IMG/VR virus record: IMGVR_UViG_3300020131_000004
Coordinates: 1-41,282 of that record
Reading direction: 5' to 3' (one strand)
Length of the DNA: 41,282 bases
Origin: a virus
Shown one piece after another: positions 1-8,244 of this stretch; position 1 is the stretch's first letter, and every line of letters starts with the position of its first letter. The translations under genes were made by a program, and so were the position numbers. Under the pieces are notes generated by a model that was given only the letters and a program-made list of their open reading frames with translations, did no database searches and was not told where the DNA came from.

Positions 1-4
1 AGAC

Positions 5-28
5 AAGCCTCTTCGGAGGCTTTTTTAT
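5..28 (+). terminator. Rho-independent terminator between portal operon and scaffold gene
   Basis: AAGCCTC, loop TTCG, GAGGCTT, then a T run: a perfect 7-bp stem with a UUCG-type loop. It follows the last gene of the terminase-portal group (ending at 41132 on the circle) and precedes the scaffold gene. It could set the ratio of packaging to capsid transcripts unless late antitermination overrides it. The same element is at 41160-41183. Confidence 0.9.
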
Positions 29-51
29 TGGGCAAAACGCAGTGATGCGCC

Positions 52-73
52 GTTCCCTGACTTAAGCAGGGAC
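52..73 (+). promoter_or_regulatory. Leader hairpin upstream of the scaffold gene
   Basis: GTTCCCTG and CAGGGAC form a stem around ACTTAAG, just before the TAGGAG ribosome binding site of the scaffold gene. It may stabilise the 5' end of the scaffold-capsid mRNA or tune translation. No promoter could be assigned with confidence between the terminator and this hairpin. Confidence 0.45.
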
Positions 74-96
74 AGACCTTTAGGAGTTACACCGAA

Positions 97-1050
97 ATGA
101 GTGACCAAGCCTTAGAGCAGTCGCCAGTAGAGTTAAGTATTGAAGATCGTTTCCAAGCTCTGGAAGAACCCGTAGCCGAGGAAACACCCCCAGAAGTACC
201 GCAATCCCAAGATAACGAGGAAGAAGCACCAGAAGCCGAGGAAGAAGGCACTCCTGAAGAGGAACAAGCCGAAGCCGAGGAAGAAGAGGCCGAACCCGAC
301 CTTGTAGAGATCGAAGTTGATGGCGAGTCTTACAAAGTGCCTGAAGCACTTAAAGACAAGATCATGCTTCAAGCGGATTACACGCGCAAAACGCAGGAAG
401 TCGCAGAGCAACGTAAGCAAGTTGAGATGGCTGCACAACAGCTACAGCAACAGGCCACGATGCAACAGCAATCCCTGGCGGAATACGCACAACTAATGGC
501 GCTGGATAACCAGTTGCAGCAATTCCAGACAGTTGATTGGAATGCGCTGTATGACAGTGACCCAGCCGAGTTCGTGAGGCTCAAAGAGGCTCGTCGAGAT
601 TTGATTGACAACCGCACTGGCCTAGCGAACAAGATAGGTGCCATTCAGCAGCAGCAGATGGCAGAGCAACAGCAACACCGAGTACAACTGATAGAGGAAG
701 GGCAGAAGGTCTTAGCAAGGGAGATTCCTAACTGGAACAGCGATCTTGCGAAGTCTTTGAACACTCTGGCAGTGGACAAGTACGGCTTCACGCCGGACGA
801 AGTGGCTCAGGTGATTGACCCTCGTGTGGTCAAGCTCTTGCATGATGCCTATCGCTACCAGAAGCAACAATCCTCCAAGCCGATCACTGATAAACGGGTA
901 GCCAATCTGCCCAAGGTATCGAAGCCTGGAAGCAACCAAAAGCAGTCAGTCGCCACCACCCGCGAACAAGAAGCGCGGAAGGCACTGAAGAAGACAGGCT
1001 CAGTTGATGCCGCACAAGCGGTATTCCTAGCCCGTTACTCCAAGGAATAA
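97..1050 (+). CDS. Capsid scaffolding protein
   Basis: A 317-residue protein placed directly before the major capsid gene, as for scaffolding proteins that guide procapsid assembly and then leave the head. Residues about 20-75 are extremely acidic, mostly Glu, Pro and Ala. About 95-215 is Gln- and Glu-rich helix with coiled-coil character, and the C-terminal 50 residues are basic (PKVSKPGSNQKQ region), which suits the usual capsid-binding helix. The start has TAGGAG ten bases upstream. Function rests on composition, length and position, not on a recognised family signature. It is probably co-expressed with the capsid gene 34 bp downstream. Confidence 0.8.
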   Translation: MSDQALEQSPVELSIEDRFQALEEPVAEETPPEVPQSQDNEEEAPEAEEEGTPEEEQAEAEEEEAEPDLVEIEVDGESYKVPEALKDKIMLQADYTRKTQEVAEQRKQVEMAAQQLQQQATMQQQSLAEYAQLMALDNQLQQFQTVDWNALYDSDPAEFVRLKEARRDLIDNRTGLANKIGAIQQQQMAEQQQHRVQLIEEGQKVLAREIPNWNSDLAKSLNTLAVDKYGFTPDEVAQVIDPRVVKLLHDAYRYQKQQSSKPITDKRVANLPKVSKPGSNQKQSVATTREQEARKALKKTGSVDAAQAVFLARYSKE

Positions 1051-1084
1051 GTAAACGCCGTGAGGCGCTACGAAAGGACAGACC

Positions 1085-2101
1085 ATGTTTAAGTTAATTT
1101 TTGGGATGCTGGATTTCTACATCCTCAACACCGTACCGTCTGGCACGTTCCAGACTTTCCAGGCCGTTGGTAATCGTGAAGATTTGAGCGACATCATCAA
1201 CGACATTTCCCCAACCGAAACGCCGTTCTACACCCGTGCGAAGAAGGGCAAAGCATCCGCCACTTTCCACGAATGGCAAACCGACGCTCTGGACGCAGCC
1301 GCTACCAATGCTGCTATCCAAGGTGATGACGCAGCGATCAAGACAGCCGTTCCTACGGTTCGTCTGCGTAACTACTGCCAGATTCTGACCAAAGCAGTAT
1401 CTGTATCTGGTACTCAGGACGCAGTAAGCAAGGCAGGCCGTGCAAGTGAAATGGCCTACCAAATGTCCAAGCGCTCGAAAGAACTCAAGCGCGACGTTGA
1501 ATATGCCCTGGTACGTAACCAAGCCTCTTCCGCTGGCGCTGCTGGCACTGGTGCAACACTGGCTGGCGTTGAGTCATGGTTGGCTACCAACAAGACCTCC
1601 GTGGGTACAGGTACTGCACAAACCACCCCTGGCTACTCTGGCGGCACTGTTGCAGCTCCTACCGACTCCACGGTTGCTGGCTCTGTATCGGAAGCTAACC
1701 TGAAGGCTGTTATCCAAGCCTGCTGGACTGCTGGCGGTGATCCAGGCGTGTTGATGGTTGGCCCTGCTACCAAGAGCAAGATTTCTGGCTCCTTCAACGG
1801 TATCGCAACCCGTTACCGCGAAGTTCCAGGCATGAAGCAAGGCGCTATCGTTTCTGGTGTGGATCTCTACATCTCGGACTTTGGTGAGCATGAAATCGTG
1901 CCTAACCGCTTCATGCGTGACCAGAACATCCTTGTGCTGGATATGGACTACTGGACTGTCGCTTCACTGCGTCCGTTCCAATCGTTCGATCTTGCCAAGT
2001 CTGGTGACAACACCAAGAAGCAAATCCTTACCGAACTGACCCTCGTTTCCAACAACGAGAAGGCATCCGGCAAGGTAACTGATATCAACCCAGCGTTGTA
2101 A
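1085..2101 (+). CDS. Major capsid protein, SU10/DUF5309-like
   Basis: A 338-residue HK97-fold-type major capsid protein of the DUF5309 (SU10-like) kind. The recognisable block is around residues 30-60 (DLSDIINDISPTETPFYTR), which places the N-terminal arm, followed by a long Ala/Thr/Gly-rich middle and a conserved end with NILVLDMDYW and KKQILTELTL. AAAGGA lies six bases before the ATG; a second ATG at residue 8 is possible. It builds the icosahedral shell together with the upstream scaffold. The following hairpin (2116-2140) could trim this abundant transcript. No cleavage protease gene is visible nearby. Confidence 0.88.
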   Translation: MFKLIFGMLDFYILNTVPSGTFQTFQAVGNREDLSDIINDISPTETPFYTRAKKGKASATFHEWQTDALDAAATNAAIQGDDAAIKTAVPTVRLRNYCQILTKAVSVSGTQDAVSKAGRASEMAYQMSKRSKELKRDVEYALVRNQASSAGAAGTGATLAGVESWLATNKTSVGTGTAQTTPGYSGGTVAAPTDSTVAGSVSEANLKAVIQACWTAGGDPGVLMVGPATKSKISGSFNGIATRYREVPGMKQGAIVSGVDLYISDFGEHEIVPNRFMRDQNILVLDMDYWTVASLRPFQSFDLAKSGDNTKKQILTELTLVSNNEKASGKVTDINPAL

Positions 2102-2115
2102 GCTGATTGAGGGAA

Positions 2116-2140
2116 GGGGTGGGGAAACTCACCCCTTTTT
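2116..2140 (+). terminator. Terminator-like hairpin after the capsid gene, abutting the next start codon
   Basis: GGGGTG and CACCCC pair around GGGGAAACT and are followed by TTTTTA. It lies between the capsid stop (2101) and the ATG at 2143. It can act as a partial terminator that limits downstream transcripts, and it leaves no room for a normal ribosome binding site before the next gene. Confidence 0.8.
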
Positions 2141-2142
2141 AT

Positions 2143-2478
2143 ATGGAAAAGCGCGTACTGGAAGTAGACCCGATTACCAAGATCATCACTTGGTTTAGCT
2201 ATGACGATGCAACCGATACCACGTACATCAGCTACACCGGAGGCGATGCCAAGGAAAAGGCAGAGCATTCCAAGGCACTCAAGAACAATGAGGAATACAC
2301 CCGCAAGGGCATGAAGAACGACATGGTGCATTACGCCCATATCAGTGACGAGATGTTACTTCGCTGGCATTGCATGGGCATCAATATCAGAGACAAGAAA
2401 GAACTTTTCAGGATGGTTGATAAGCCTGAATACAGCAACTTGAAAACAACCACGCTCGTCCACAAACCCAAGGGATAA
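2143..2478 (+). CDS. Head-associated protein following the capsid gene
   Basis: A 111-residue soluble protein beginning MEKRVLEVDP, resembling the small protein that follows SU10-type capsid genes and often predicted to act in head completion. The second half (HISDEMLLRWHCMGINIRD) looks like the conserved C-terminal part of that group. Start choice is uncertain: the ATG has a terminator hairpin directly upstream and no Shine-Dalgarno. In-frame TTG (2107) and GTG (2119) codons lie within the hairpin region. Role inferred from position and resemblance only. Confidence 0.65.
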   Translation: MEKRVLEVDPITKIITWFSYDDATDTTYISYTGGDAKEKAEHSKALKNNEEYTRKGMKNDMVHYAHISDEMLLRWHCMGINIRDKKELFRMVDKPEYSNLKTTTLVHKPKG

Positions 2479-2479
2479 C

Positions 2480-3835
2480 TTGCTAGACCAACAAATCCAA
2501 TTGGCTCACGACCTTGCAGAAGCGGGGGAGCCGGATGAGGCGCTACGTGTTGCCTCAAATGTACTGAACGAGAATCCAGACGAAGCACGGGCCTTGTTCC
2601 TCGCTTCGTATGTGTTCTTACAGGCCGAACGCTGGGGCATGGCCTACAACGTATTGATGAGAGCCGCCACACTCGTTCCCAGGCGTGAGCAGGTATGGAA
2701 CAACCTCGGGATGTGCTGCATGAAGATGGGCCGCATAGATGAGGCCAGAAAGCATCTTAACAAGGCGCTTCAGCTGGAACCTAAGAACTACGCAGCCATG
2801 AACAACTTAGCGCTGATAGAAGTAAACGAATGCAACCCCAAGAAGGCGCTGGAGTACACCTACAAGTCACTGAACATAAATCCAGAGCAGTGGGACGTAA
2901 GAGAAACCCAAGGCTACGCCAACCTCATGCTAGGCAATTGGGAAGCAGGCTGGGATGGCTACGAAGCGATGGTGGGCAACACCAAGCAACGCACAGCCGA
3001 ACCCAGAAAACCTGTTCCGTATTGGGATGGAAGCCCGATTAAACGCTTATTGGTGCGCGGAGAGCAGGGCATAGGGGATGAGATCGCCTTTGCTTCGATC
3101 CTCAGTGATGCCGTGCCTGAAGTGGTACTGGAATGCGACCGCAGGCTAGAAGGTTTATTCAAGCGTTCTTTTCCCAATATCGAGATCCACGGCACCCGCT
3201 TTGATAAAAGCGTGAATTGGGACGCAGATTACGACGCCTGGTGCTTGATTGGCTCATTAGGCTGGCACTACCGCACGAAAGACAGCGATTTTCCAGGCAA
3301 ACCGTACCTGAAGGCTGACCCACAGCGCAAATTGCAGTGGAATGCACTGCTGGGTAGCCTTGGCACCAAGAAAAAGATAGGAATTGCATGGACGGGTGGC
3401 TTAAAAGACACGCACTCAGAGCGCAGAAGCGTGGACTTGGAGCAACTTCTGCCCATTCTCCAGCAAGACGCCACATTTATCAGCCTGCAATACAAGAATC
3501 CAGCCCCAGAAATCACCGAATTCAGCCAAAAACACGGCATTGAGATACATCACTGGCCTCGCGCCACAGAAGCACCGGATTACGACGAGACAGCCGCTCT
3601 GGTAGACGAATTAGACCTCGTTATTAGTGTAACTACCGCCGCCGTAGACCTTTGCGGGGCCTTGGGCAAGGAATGCTGGGTATTAGTACCAAATAAACCT
3701 CACTGGCGCTACGGAATGACAGGCGACAAGAAGATTTGGTACGACAGCATCAAGTTATTCATGCAAGGCAAGGATTGGACAGGCGTTATCAACGACATAG
3801 GAGCGGAGCTTGCGGATTACCTTGGAAGAGATTGA
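2480..3835 (+). CDS. TPR-containing glycosyltransferase-like protein (OGT/GT9-like)
   Basis: A 451-residue protein with a TTG start five bases after AGGGA. Residues about 5-145 form four to five tetratricopeptide repeats (for example VWNNLGMCCMKMGRIDEARK and AMNNLALIEVNE). About 185-450 resembles the catalytic half of TPR glycosyltransferases of the O-GlcNAc transferase/GT9-like type: GEQGIGDEI near the domain start, IGIAWTGG in the middle, and a late DLVISVTTAAVDLCGALGK sugar-nucleotide-side motif. TPR arrays in this class bind polypeptides, so a protein substrate such as the phage capsid is plausible. It opens a cassette with two more transferases and a methyltransferase. Substrate and activity are inferred. 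Confidence 0.78.
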   Translation: MLDQQIQLAHDLAEAGEPDEALRVASNVLNENPDEARALFLASYVFLQAERWGMAYNVLMRAATLVPRREQVWNNLGMCCMKMGRIDEARKHLNKALQLEPKNYAAMNNLALIEVNECNPKKALEYTYKSLNINPEQWDVRETQGYANLMLGNWEAGWDGYEAMVGNTKQRTAEPRKPVPYWDGSPIKRLLVRGEQGIGDEIAFASILSDAVPEVVLECDRRLEGLFKRSFPNIEIHGTRFDKSVNWDADYDAWCLIGSLGWHYRTKDSDFPGKPYLKADPQRKLQWNALLGSLGTKKKIGIAWTGGLKDTHSERRSVDLEQLLPILQQDATFISLQYKNPAPEITEFSQKHGIEIHHWPRATEAPDYDETAALVDELDLVISVTTAAVDLCGALGKECWVLVPNKPHWRYGMTGDKKIWYDSIKLFMQGKDWTGVINDIGAELADYLGRD

Positions 3836-3959
3836 GGCATTGGTCATCAAAATGCACAAGGCTGATGATGAATATGGTTGTGGTTTCTATAACGATGAGA
3901 AATGGCTTGAAGCGTACAGAGAGCTTCGCGCAGCAGTTGGCATGGAGCCGCAAGAATGA
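3822..3959 (+). CDS. Small acidic protein within the glycosylation cassette
   Basis: A 45-residue reading frame that fills the gap between the two transferase genes. It overlaps the preceding gene by 14 bp from a TTG start and ends in an ATGA overlap with the next start. An internal ATG at 3852 is an alternative. It contains DDEYGCGFYNDEKWLEAYRELR, a helical amphipathic stretch. No family recognised. The coupled overlaps argue for translation. Confidence 0.5.
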   Translation: MEEIEALVIKMHKADDEYGCGFYNDEKWLEAYRELRAAVGMEPQE

Positions 3960-4594
3960 ATCATATCTTCATCGGCGTTGATGTAAGACAGCCGATTGCT
4001 TACACGGTACTACAGTCCTCGATTATCGCAAGGGCAAGCCAGCCTGTGGCCATTACCCCGCTGCTGATTGACCAATTGCCGATCACCCGTAGGGGCTTAA
4101 CGGATTTCACCTATACCCGCTACCTGCCCCCTTATTTGATGGGCTACAAGGGAACCGCTTTGTTCCTTGATGCAGATATGGTTGTACAAGGCGATATAAG
4201 CGATTTATTCGCTCTGGCTGACCCAGAGTATGCCGTACAGGTCGTTAAGGCCAAGGATCGCTTCGAATGGCCCTCCCTGATGCTGTTTAACTGCGAAAAG
4301 TGTACCGCTTTAACCCCTGAGTTCATCGAGCAAGGGAATCCGCAGAATCTGAGCTGGGGAGCAGTCGGAGAACTACCGAAAGAATGGAATCACTGCGTCG
4401 GGTATGACGAACCCAACCCAGACGCGCAACTGATCCACTACACGATGGGCATCCCTGCCTTCCCTGAAGTGGCTCACCTGGAACACACGGACACATGGCG
4501 GCAAGAACTCAAGGCCGCGAACTCCACCGTGTCATGGCAGGAGTTGATGGGCAAGTCAGTACATGCGGAGAGGCTAAATGCAACTCGCAGGTAA
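3956..4594 (+). CDS. Glycosyltransferase, GT8-like
   Basis: A 212-residue protein that resembles a small GT-A fold glycosyltransferase. It opens with MNHIFIGVDVRQ, typical of the first strand of the nucleotide-sugar site. It has TRYLPPYLMG followed by the metal-binding DAD in LFLDADMVV (residues 72-74). Later are a GIPAFPE loop and a His-rich end that would close the active site. It starts in an ATGA overlap with the preceding small gene, with GGAG upstream, and overlaps the methyltransferase by 17 bp. It presumably adds a hexose in the same modification pathway as its neighbours; donor and acceptor are unknown. Confidence 0.78.
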   Translation: MNHIFIGVDVRQPIAYTVLQSSIIARASQPVAITPLLIDQLPITRRGLTDFTYTRYLPPYLMGYKGTALFLDADMVVQGDISDLFALADPEYAVQVVKAKDRFEWPSLMLFNCEKCTALTPEFIEQGNPQNLSWGAVGELPKEWNHCVGYDEPNPDAQLIHYTMGIPAFPEVAHLEHTDTWRQELKAANSTVSWQELMGKSVHAERLNATRR

Positions 4595-5180
4595 TACCTG
4601 GATACCTGACCACGACACCTACTTCGGCAACTACTTCAAGGGTGGTGATGTGTTCGAGCAGGAGAATCTGGATCTAGCCCTATCGTTCGTCAAGAACTTC
4701 GGTGTAGCGGTGGACGGCGGGGCACACGTAGGAAGCTGGACGCGCTATATGGCTGGCAAGTTCGACCTCGTAGCCGCGTTCGAGCCTAAGCCTGAGAACT
4801 TCGAATGTCTGGTCATGAATACGCTGGACTGTAACAACGTTGTGTTATCGCGCTTCGGCCTTAGCGACACAGAACACGAGGGCGCTCTGTCAGTCGGCAA
4901 TAACTCCGGATGCTGGCATGTCACGGAAGGCAACGAGATACGCCTAATGCCATTACCCGACTTCTGGGCGCTGGATTTTATCAAGCTGGACATTGAAGGC
5001 TATGAACACAACGCCCTCTTAGGGGCGATTAAGCAACTCTACAAGTATTCCCCGATTGTACTGATCGAGGAAAAAGACCTGCCCCATAAGCCGCAGGACT
5101 ACAAAGCAAGAATACTGCTCGAATCCATCGGCTATCGGGAACTCGCAAGCATAGGAAGGGATGTGATCTTTGGACACTAA
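4578..5180 (+). CDS. FkbM-family methyltransferase
   Basis: A 200-residue SAM-dependent methyltransferase. VDGGAHVGSW (residues 45-54) is the SAM-binding glycine motif, AFEPKPENF follows as the acidic motif II, and DFIKLDIEGYEHNAL is the diagnostic FkbM segment. FkbM enzymes commonly O-methylate sugars of glycans and natural products, so capping or decorating a sugar added by the neighbouring transferases is the simplest reading. It has a GGAG site upstream and overlaps genes on both sides, so it is translated as part of the cassette. Confidence 0.87.
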   Translation: MQLAGNTWIPDHDTYFGNYFKGGDVFEQENLDLALSFVKNFGVAVDGGAHVGSWTRYMAGKFDLVAAFEPKPENFECLVMNTLDCNNVVLSRFGLSDTEHEGALSVGNNSGCWHVTEGNEIRLMPLPDFWALDFIKLDIEGYEHNALLGAIKQLYKYSPIVLIEEKDLPHKPQDYKARILLESIGYRELASIGRDVIFGH

Positions 5181-5859
5181 AGTAACTTTCCTGCACGTAG
5201 GGGAAGATTCAAGACTCCCCGAACTCATGGTGCAGAGCGTATTAAAGGCAATGCCTGGGGTTGAGATTGTGCAACTGACCGACGAAGTAACGCCACAGGT
5301 TAAGGGTACAACCTCCGTCATTCGTAAGCCGTTCGATGGAATGCTGATGACTTTCCGCATGGCGCATCTGGCAGACCTCAAGGGCAACTGGATCACGCTG
5401 GATACCGACGTTCTGGTGCTCAAAGACCTACGCCCCATCATGGAGAAGGGCTTTGACGTAGCGCTCACCATGCGCACCGGAAAGATCATGTCGGACGGTA
5501 TAGATATTGTGCCGCACATGCCCTACAACACTGGCGTCATGTTTTCCAAGAACAAGCAGTTCTGGGAGAACGCCCACAAAGCCCTCTTGGGCATGCCGGA
5601 ATCAGCACATAAATGGTGGGGCGACCAGCTATCAGTTCGACTAGCTGCCGACTCAGGCCGTTATACGGTGCTGGAGCTGGACTGTAACACCTACAACTAC
5701 ACCCCAAAGGATGCAGACGAGCGCAAAGACGTTTATGTGCTGCATTTCAAAGGCCCACGCAAGGATTGGATGCTAAATGGCAATTACGACATACACCGAG
5801 CTGCAAACGTCCCTGGCAAACTGGCTAAGCCGCGCAGATCAAACCGCAAATCTACCTGA
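5170..5859 (+). CDS. Glycosyltransferase with DxD motif (GT32/capsular type)
   Basis: A 229-residue GT-A type glycosyltransferase with a TTG start overlapping the preceding stop. The core motif is WITLDTDVLVLKDLRP, with the metal-binding DTD at residues 78-80. It is followed by a YNTGVMFSKNKQFW segment and a WWGDQLSV segment, typical of GT32/OCH1-like and TcdB-like transferases. The C-terminal 28 codons overlap the adaptor gene by 83 bp in another frame. It closes the modification cassette just before the tail genes, so it belongs to the late transcript and acts late in infection. Acceptor unknown. Confidence 0.8.
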   Translation: MDTKVTFLHVGEDSRLPELMVQSVLKAMPGVEIVQLTDEVTPQVKGTTSVIRKPFDGMLMTFRMAHLADLKGNWITLDTDVLVLKDLRPIMEKGFDVALTMRTGKIMSDGIDIVPHMPYNTGVMFSKNKQFWENAHKALLGMPESAHKWWGDQLSVRLAADSGRYTVLELDCNTYNYTPKDADERKDVYVLHFKGPRKDWMLNGNYDIHRAANVPGKLAKPRRSNRKST

Positions 5860-6385
5860 TTTCGTCGCACTGGCAGAGGCCAAGTTCAACCGCGAACTAC
5901 GTACGCGGAACATGGAGGCCAGCGCAACCATCACGCCTGCTGACCGTTTAGCCGCCTTGCCTAGCGATTTCCTTGAGTTACGCCGTATCTACATCAATTC
6001 ATCCGTACCGCAGGAGCTTGAGTATTTGCCCCCAGAACAGTTCTGGATCCAGTACCCAGCAGCCGCAAGTAACCCGATTGGCCCCTCGAAGTATTACACC
6101 ATCGAAGGCTCGAACATTCGGCTCTCGGACAACACCGGAACGGACATTGTGATTCTGTACTACCAGAAGATTCCCGCACTGTCCGCTAATGCTACCAACT
6201 GGCTCCTGACCAACCACCCTGACCTCTACATGGCAGGCGCTCTGGCTGAAGCCTACGACCTCATCAAGAACGAGGCGCTAGCTGCCAAGTGGACAACCAA
6301 AATGATGAGCCTGATTACCGATATTGCCGCCTCTGACAAGATGGGCAAATTCTCCGGCTCCGCTATGCGCGTGACCTCAGCATGA
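5777..6385 (+). CDS. Head-to-tail adaptor protein
   Basis: A 202-residue protein like the adaptor (gp4/SU10-adaptor type) that forms the ring beneath the portal in short-tailed phages. It opens MAITTYTELQTSLANWLSR, has AEAKFNRELRTRNME helices near residue 35, and a middle LPSDFLELRRIYI segment characteristic of this group. The late helical part (LYMAGALAEAYDLIKNEALA) would line the ring. The ATG lies inside the preceding transferase gene, with GGA six bases upstream. The stop overlaps the next start (ATGA). Confidence 0.8.
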   Translation: MAITTYTELQTSLANWLSRADQTANLPDFVALAEAKFNRELRTRNMEASATITPADRLAALPSDFLELRRIYINSSVPQELEYLPPEQFWIQYPAAASNPIGPSKYYTIEGSNIRLSDNTGTDIVILYYQKIPALSANATNWLLTNHPDLYMAGALAEAYDLIKNEALAAKWTTKMMSLITDIAASDKMGKFSGSAMRVTSA

Positions 6386-7845
6386 AGCTGATAGGCTACG
6401 CACCGGACATAGACCGGACGACTCTAGGCGTCATTATTGACTGCGAGAAGTTCATCCCCTCTAAACGTGGCTATATCGCAGCCCCTAGTGCGGTAGATGC
6501 TGGCATAGACGCTTTAGCCGCTGAGTGCCGAGGTGCCGCAGCAGTCAGAAAACTTGATGACACGTTCAGGATTATCGCCGGAACCTCCACCAAGCTATAC
6601 GAAAAGAACGGCACCGCATGGGCCGATGTAACCCGCGCTGTAGGCGGTAACTATTCATTAGGTGCAGAGAACCGCTGGCGTTTTGCCCAATTCGGCAATA
6701 CCACGTTGGCTGTTGCCAAGACGGATACGCTGCAATCCTCGGAATCGAGTGCTTTTGCAGACGTAACAGGCGCACCCAAGGCCGATATTGTTGAAACGGT
6801 CGGTAACTTCGTGTTCCTGTTCAACACCAATGAATCCTCTTTCGGAGACTCGCCTAACCGTTGGTGGTCTAGTGCGGTTCGTGACTACACGGACTGGACA
6901 CCCAGCAAGTCAACGCAATGCGTCACTAACACGCTGACCTCTACCCCTGGACGCATCTTTGCAGGCCGCAGGTTCGGTGAGCAGATTATTGCCTACAAAC
7001 GCCAAGGCATGTATCGCGGCACTTATGTCGGTGGGGATTTAATCTGGGACTTCCAACTTATCTCGGACGTTGCGGGCTGCATGTCTCAAGAGGCTGTAGT
7101 CAATATAGGCACAGACGCTAATCCCGTACATATGTTCATGGGGCCGGATAACTTCTGGATATTCGATGGGGCTACACCTACAGCTTTGAATGCTCCGGTG
7201 GTTGATACAGTATTCAGTGACTTTTACGAAGCGTTTGCCTACAAAGTTCAGACCATCCATGACAAGCGCAAAAAGCGCGTTTACTTCCTCTATCCGTCAT
7301 TAGGTGGTAATGGGGCGATAGATTCGTGCGTGGTCTATAACTACCAGAACAGCACCTGGGGTCGCGATGACCGCACGATTGAAGCGGCTTTGGAATACCT
7401 CTCAGGCGGCATTACATATGACACTTGGGACACGGTAGCAGCGAGTTACAACGCACTGCCTACGAACATCAGCTACGACTCGCCTTATTACGCGCAAGGG
7501 CAATCCACCCCAGCGATATTCGGCACAGACCACAAGATGTACACACTGGACGGCGTAGGCGGTAATTCCTCATTCACCCTTGGCGACTTGGGGGATGACG
7601 AGAATCTCTATCTGCTGGACAGGGTGAAACCAAAATGGCTCACCAAGCCTACCTCTGCCGAAATGACCTGTTTTTACAAGCACAATCTGGGCGATACCCT
7701 GACTACAGGCGACACGATCACCATGAGTTCATCCCGCTTTGATCATCTGTGGTCTGCACGGTGGCACAGGCTCAAGTTTGACCTCGTAGGTGATTATGAG
7801 CTGAACGAGATCTACATTAAATATCAGGAAGATGGCAGTGAATAA
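6382..7845 (+). CDS. Tail hub / stabilisation protein, P22 gp10-like
   Basis: A 487-residue beta-rich protein resembling the P22 gp10-type packaged-DNA stabilisation or tail hub protein. The start (MKLIGYAPDIDRTTLGVIIDCEKFIP) and the pattern of short beta repeats through the middle fit a propeller-like hub. The adjacent adaptor gene and the lack of long-tail genes support this. It would plug the head after packaging and carry the fibre or spike. Translation is coupled to the adaptor by ATGA. Confidence 0.8.
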   Translation: MKLIGYAPDIDRTTLGVIIDCEKFIPSKRGYIAAPSAVDAGIDALAAECRGAAAVRKLDDTFRIIAGTSTKLYEKNGTAWADVTRAVGGNYSLGAENRWRFAQFGNTTLAVAKTDTLQSSESSAFADVTGAPKADIVETVGNFVFLFNTNESSFGDSPNRWWSSAVRDYTDWTPSKSTQCVTNTLTSTPGRIFAGRRFGEQIIAYKRQGMYRGTYVGGDLIWDFQLISDVAGCMSQEAVVNIGTDANPVHMFMGPDNFWIFDGATPTALNAPVVDTVFSDFYEAFAYKVQTIHDKRKKRVYFLYPSLGGNGAIDSCVVYNYQNSTWGRDDRTIEAALEYLSGGITYDTWDTVAASYNALPTNISYDSPYYAQGQSTPAIFGTDHKMYTLDGVGGNSSFTLGDLGDDENLYLLDRVKPKWLTKPTSAEMTCFYKHNLGDTLTTGDTITMSSSRFDHLWSARWHRLKFDLVGDYELNEIYIKYQEDGSE

Positions 7846-8233
7846 GGTCAAGCTCTCCAACATTCCTGAGCAGTACAAGCGCTTTGATATTTACAACCTG
7901 TTCAACTATGTCGAAACAGCAATTAACCAGGCAGCACAGGGGCGGTTATTCCCTATTACTCGCGTTACAGCTAGCTACACCATGTCAGTCGATGACTCTG
8001 TGGTGCTGGTAGACGCAAGTGGAGGGGCAAGGACTGTAACTCTTAAACCTGCTAGAGAGTGCGAACAGAAGCGCATCACGATCAAGAAGATTGACTCTTC
8101 AGGCAACGCGGTAACGATAGATGCTGATGGCTCGGAAACGATAGACGGTGCGGCTACTAAATCACTGGCTTCGCAATACAACTACATCGAGCTGGTAGCA
8201 GAAGGTGGCGCATGGTGGATCGTCAGTCAGTAA
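7832..8233 (+). CDS. Small tail-associated protein
   Basis: A 133-residue protein overlapping the hub gene end by 14 bp. An alternative GTG start lies six bases further in and has better spacing from AGGA. The second half is a compact beta module (NAVTIDADGSETIDGAATKS, then a Trp-rich end) widely seen in phage tail-tip and fibre-attachment proteins. It probably decorates the tail. The exact role is not known. Confidence 0.65.
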   Translation: MAVNKVKLSNIPEQYKRFDIYNLFNYVETAINQAAQGRLFPITRVTASYTMSVDDSVVLVDASGGARTVTLKPARECEQKRITIKKIDSSGNAVTIDADGSETIDGAATKSLASQYNYIELVAEGGAWWIVSQ

Positions 8234-8244
8234 TGGAGGATTAG

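Larger units (their letters stand above)
1..127. repeat. Terminal direct repeat, left copy (contig overlap)
   Basis: The first 127 bases are identical to the last 127. The copy covers a terminator, a hairpin and the first codons of the scaffold gene, so it does not look like a dedicated packaging end. It shows that the sequence is circular or circularly permuted with a unit of 41155 bp. The length equals a common maximum assembler k-mer, so the repeat is inferred to be an assembly overlap. Confidence 0.95.

Noticed and set aside
1-127. True direct terminal repeats of a packaged linear genome
   Set aside because: The repeat is exactly 127 bp, begins in a terminator and ends in coding sequence. 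Circular assembly overlap explains it better, though read depth would decide.
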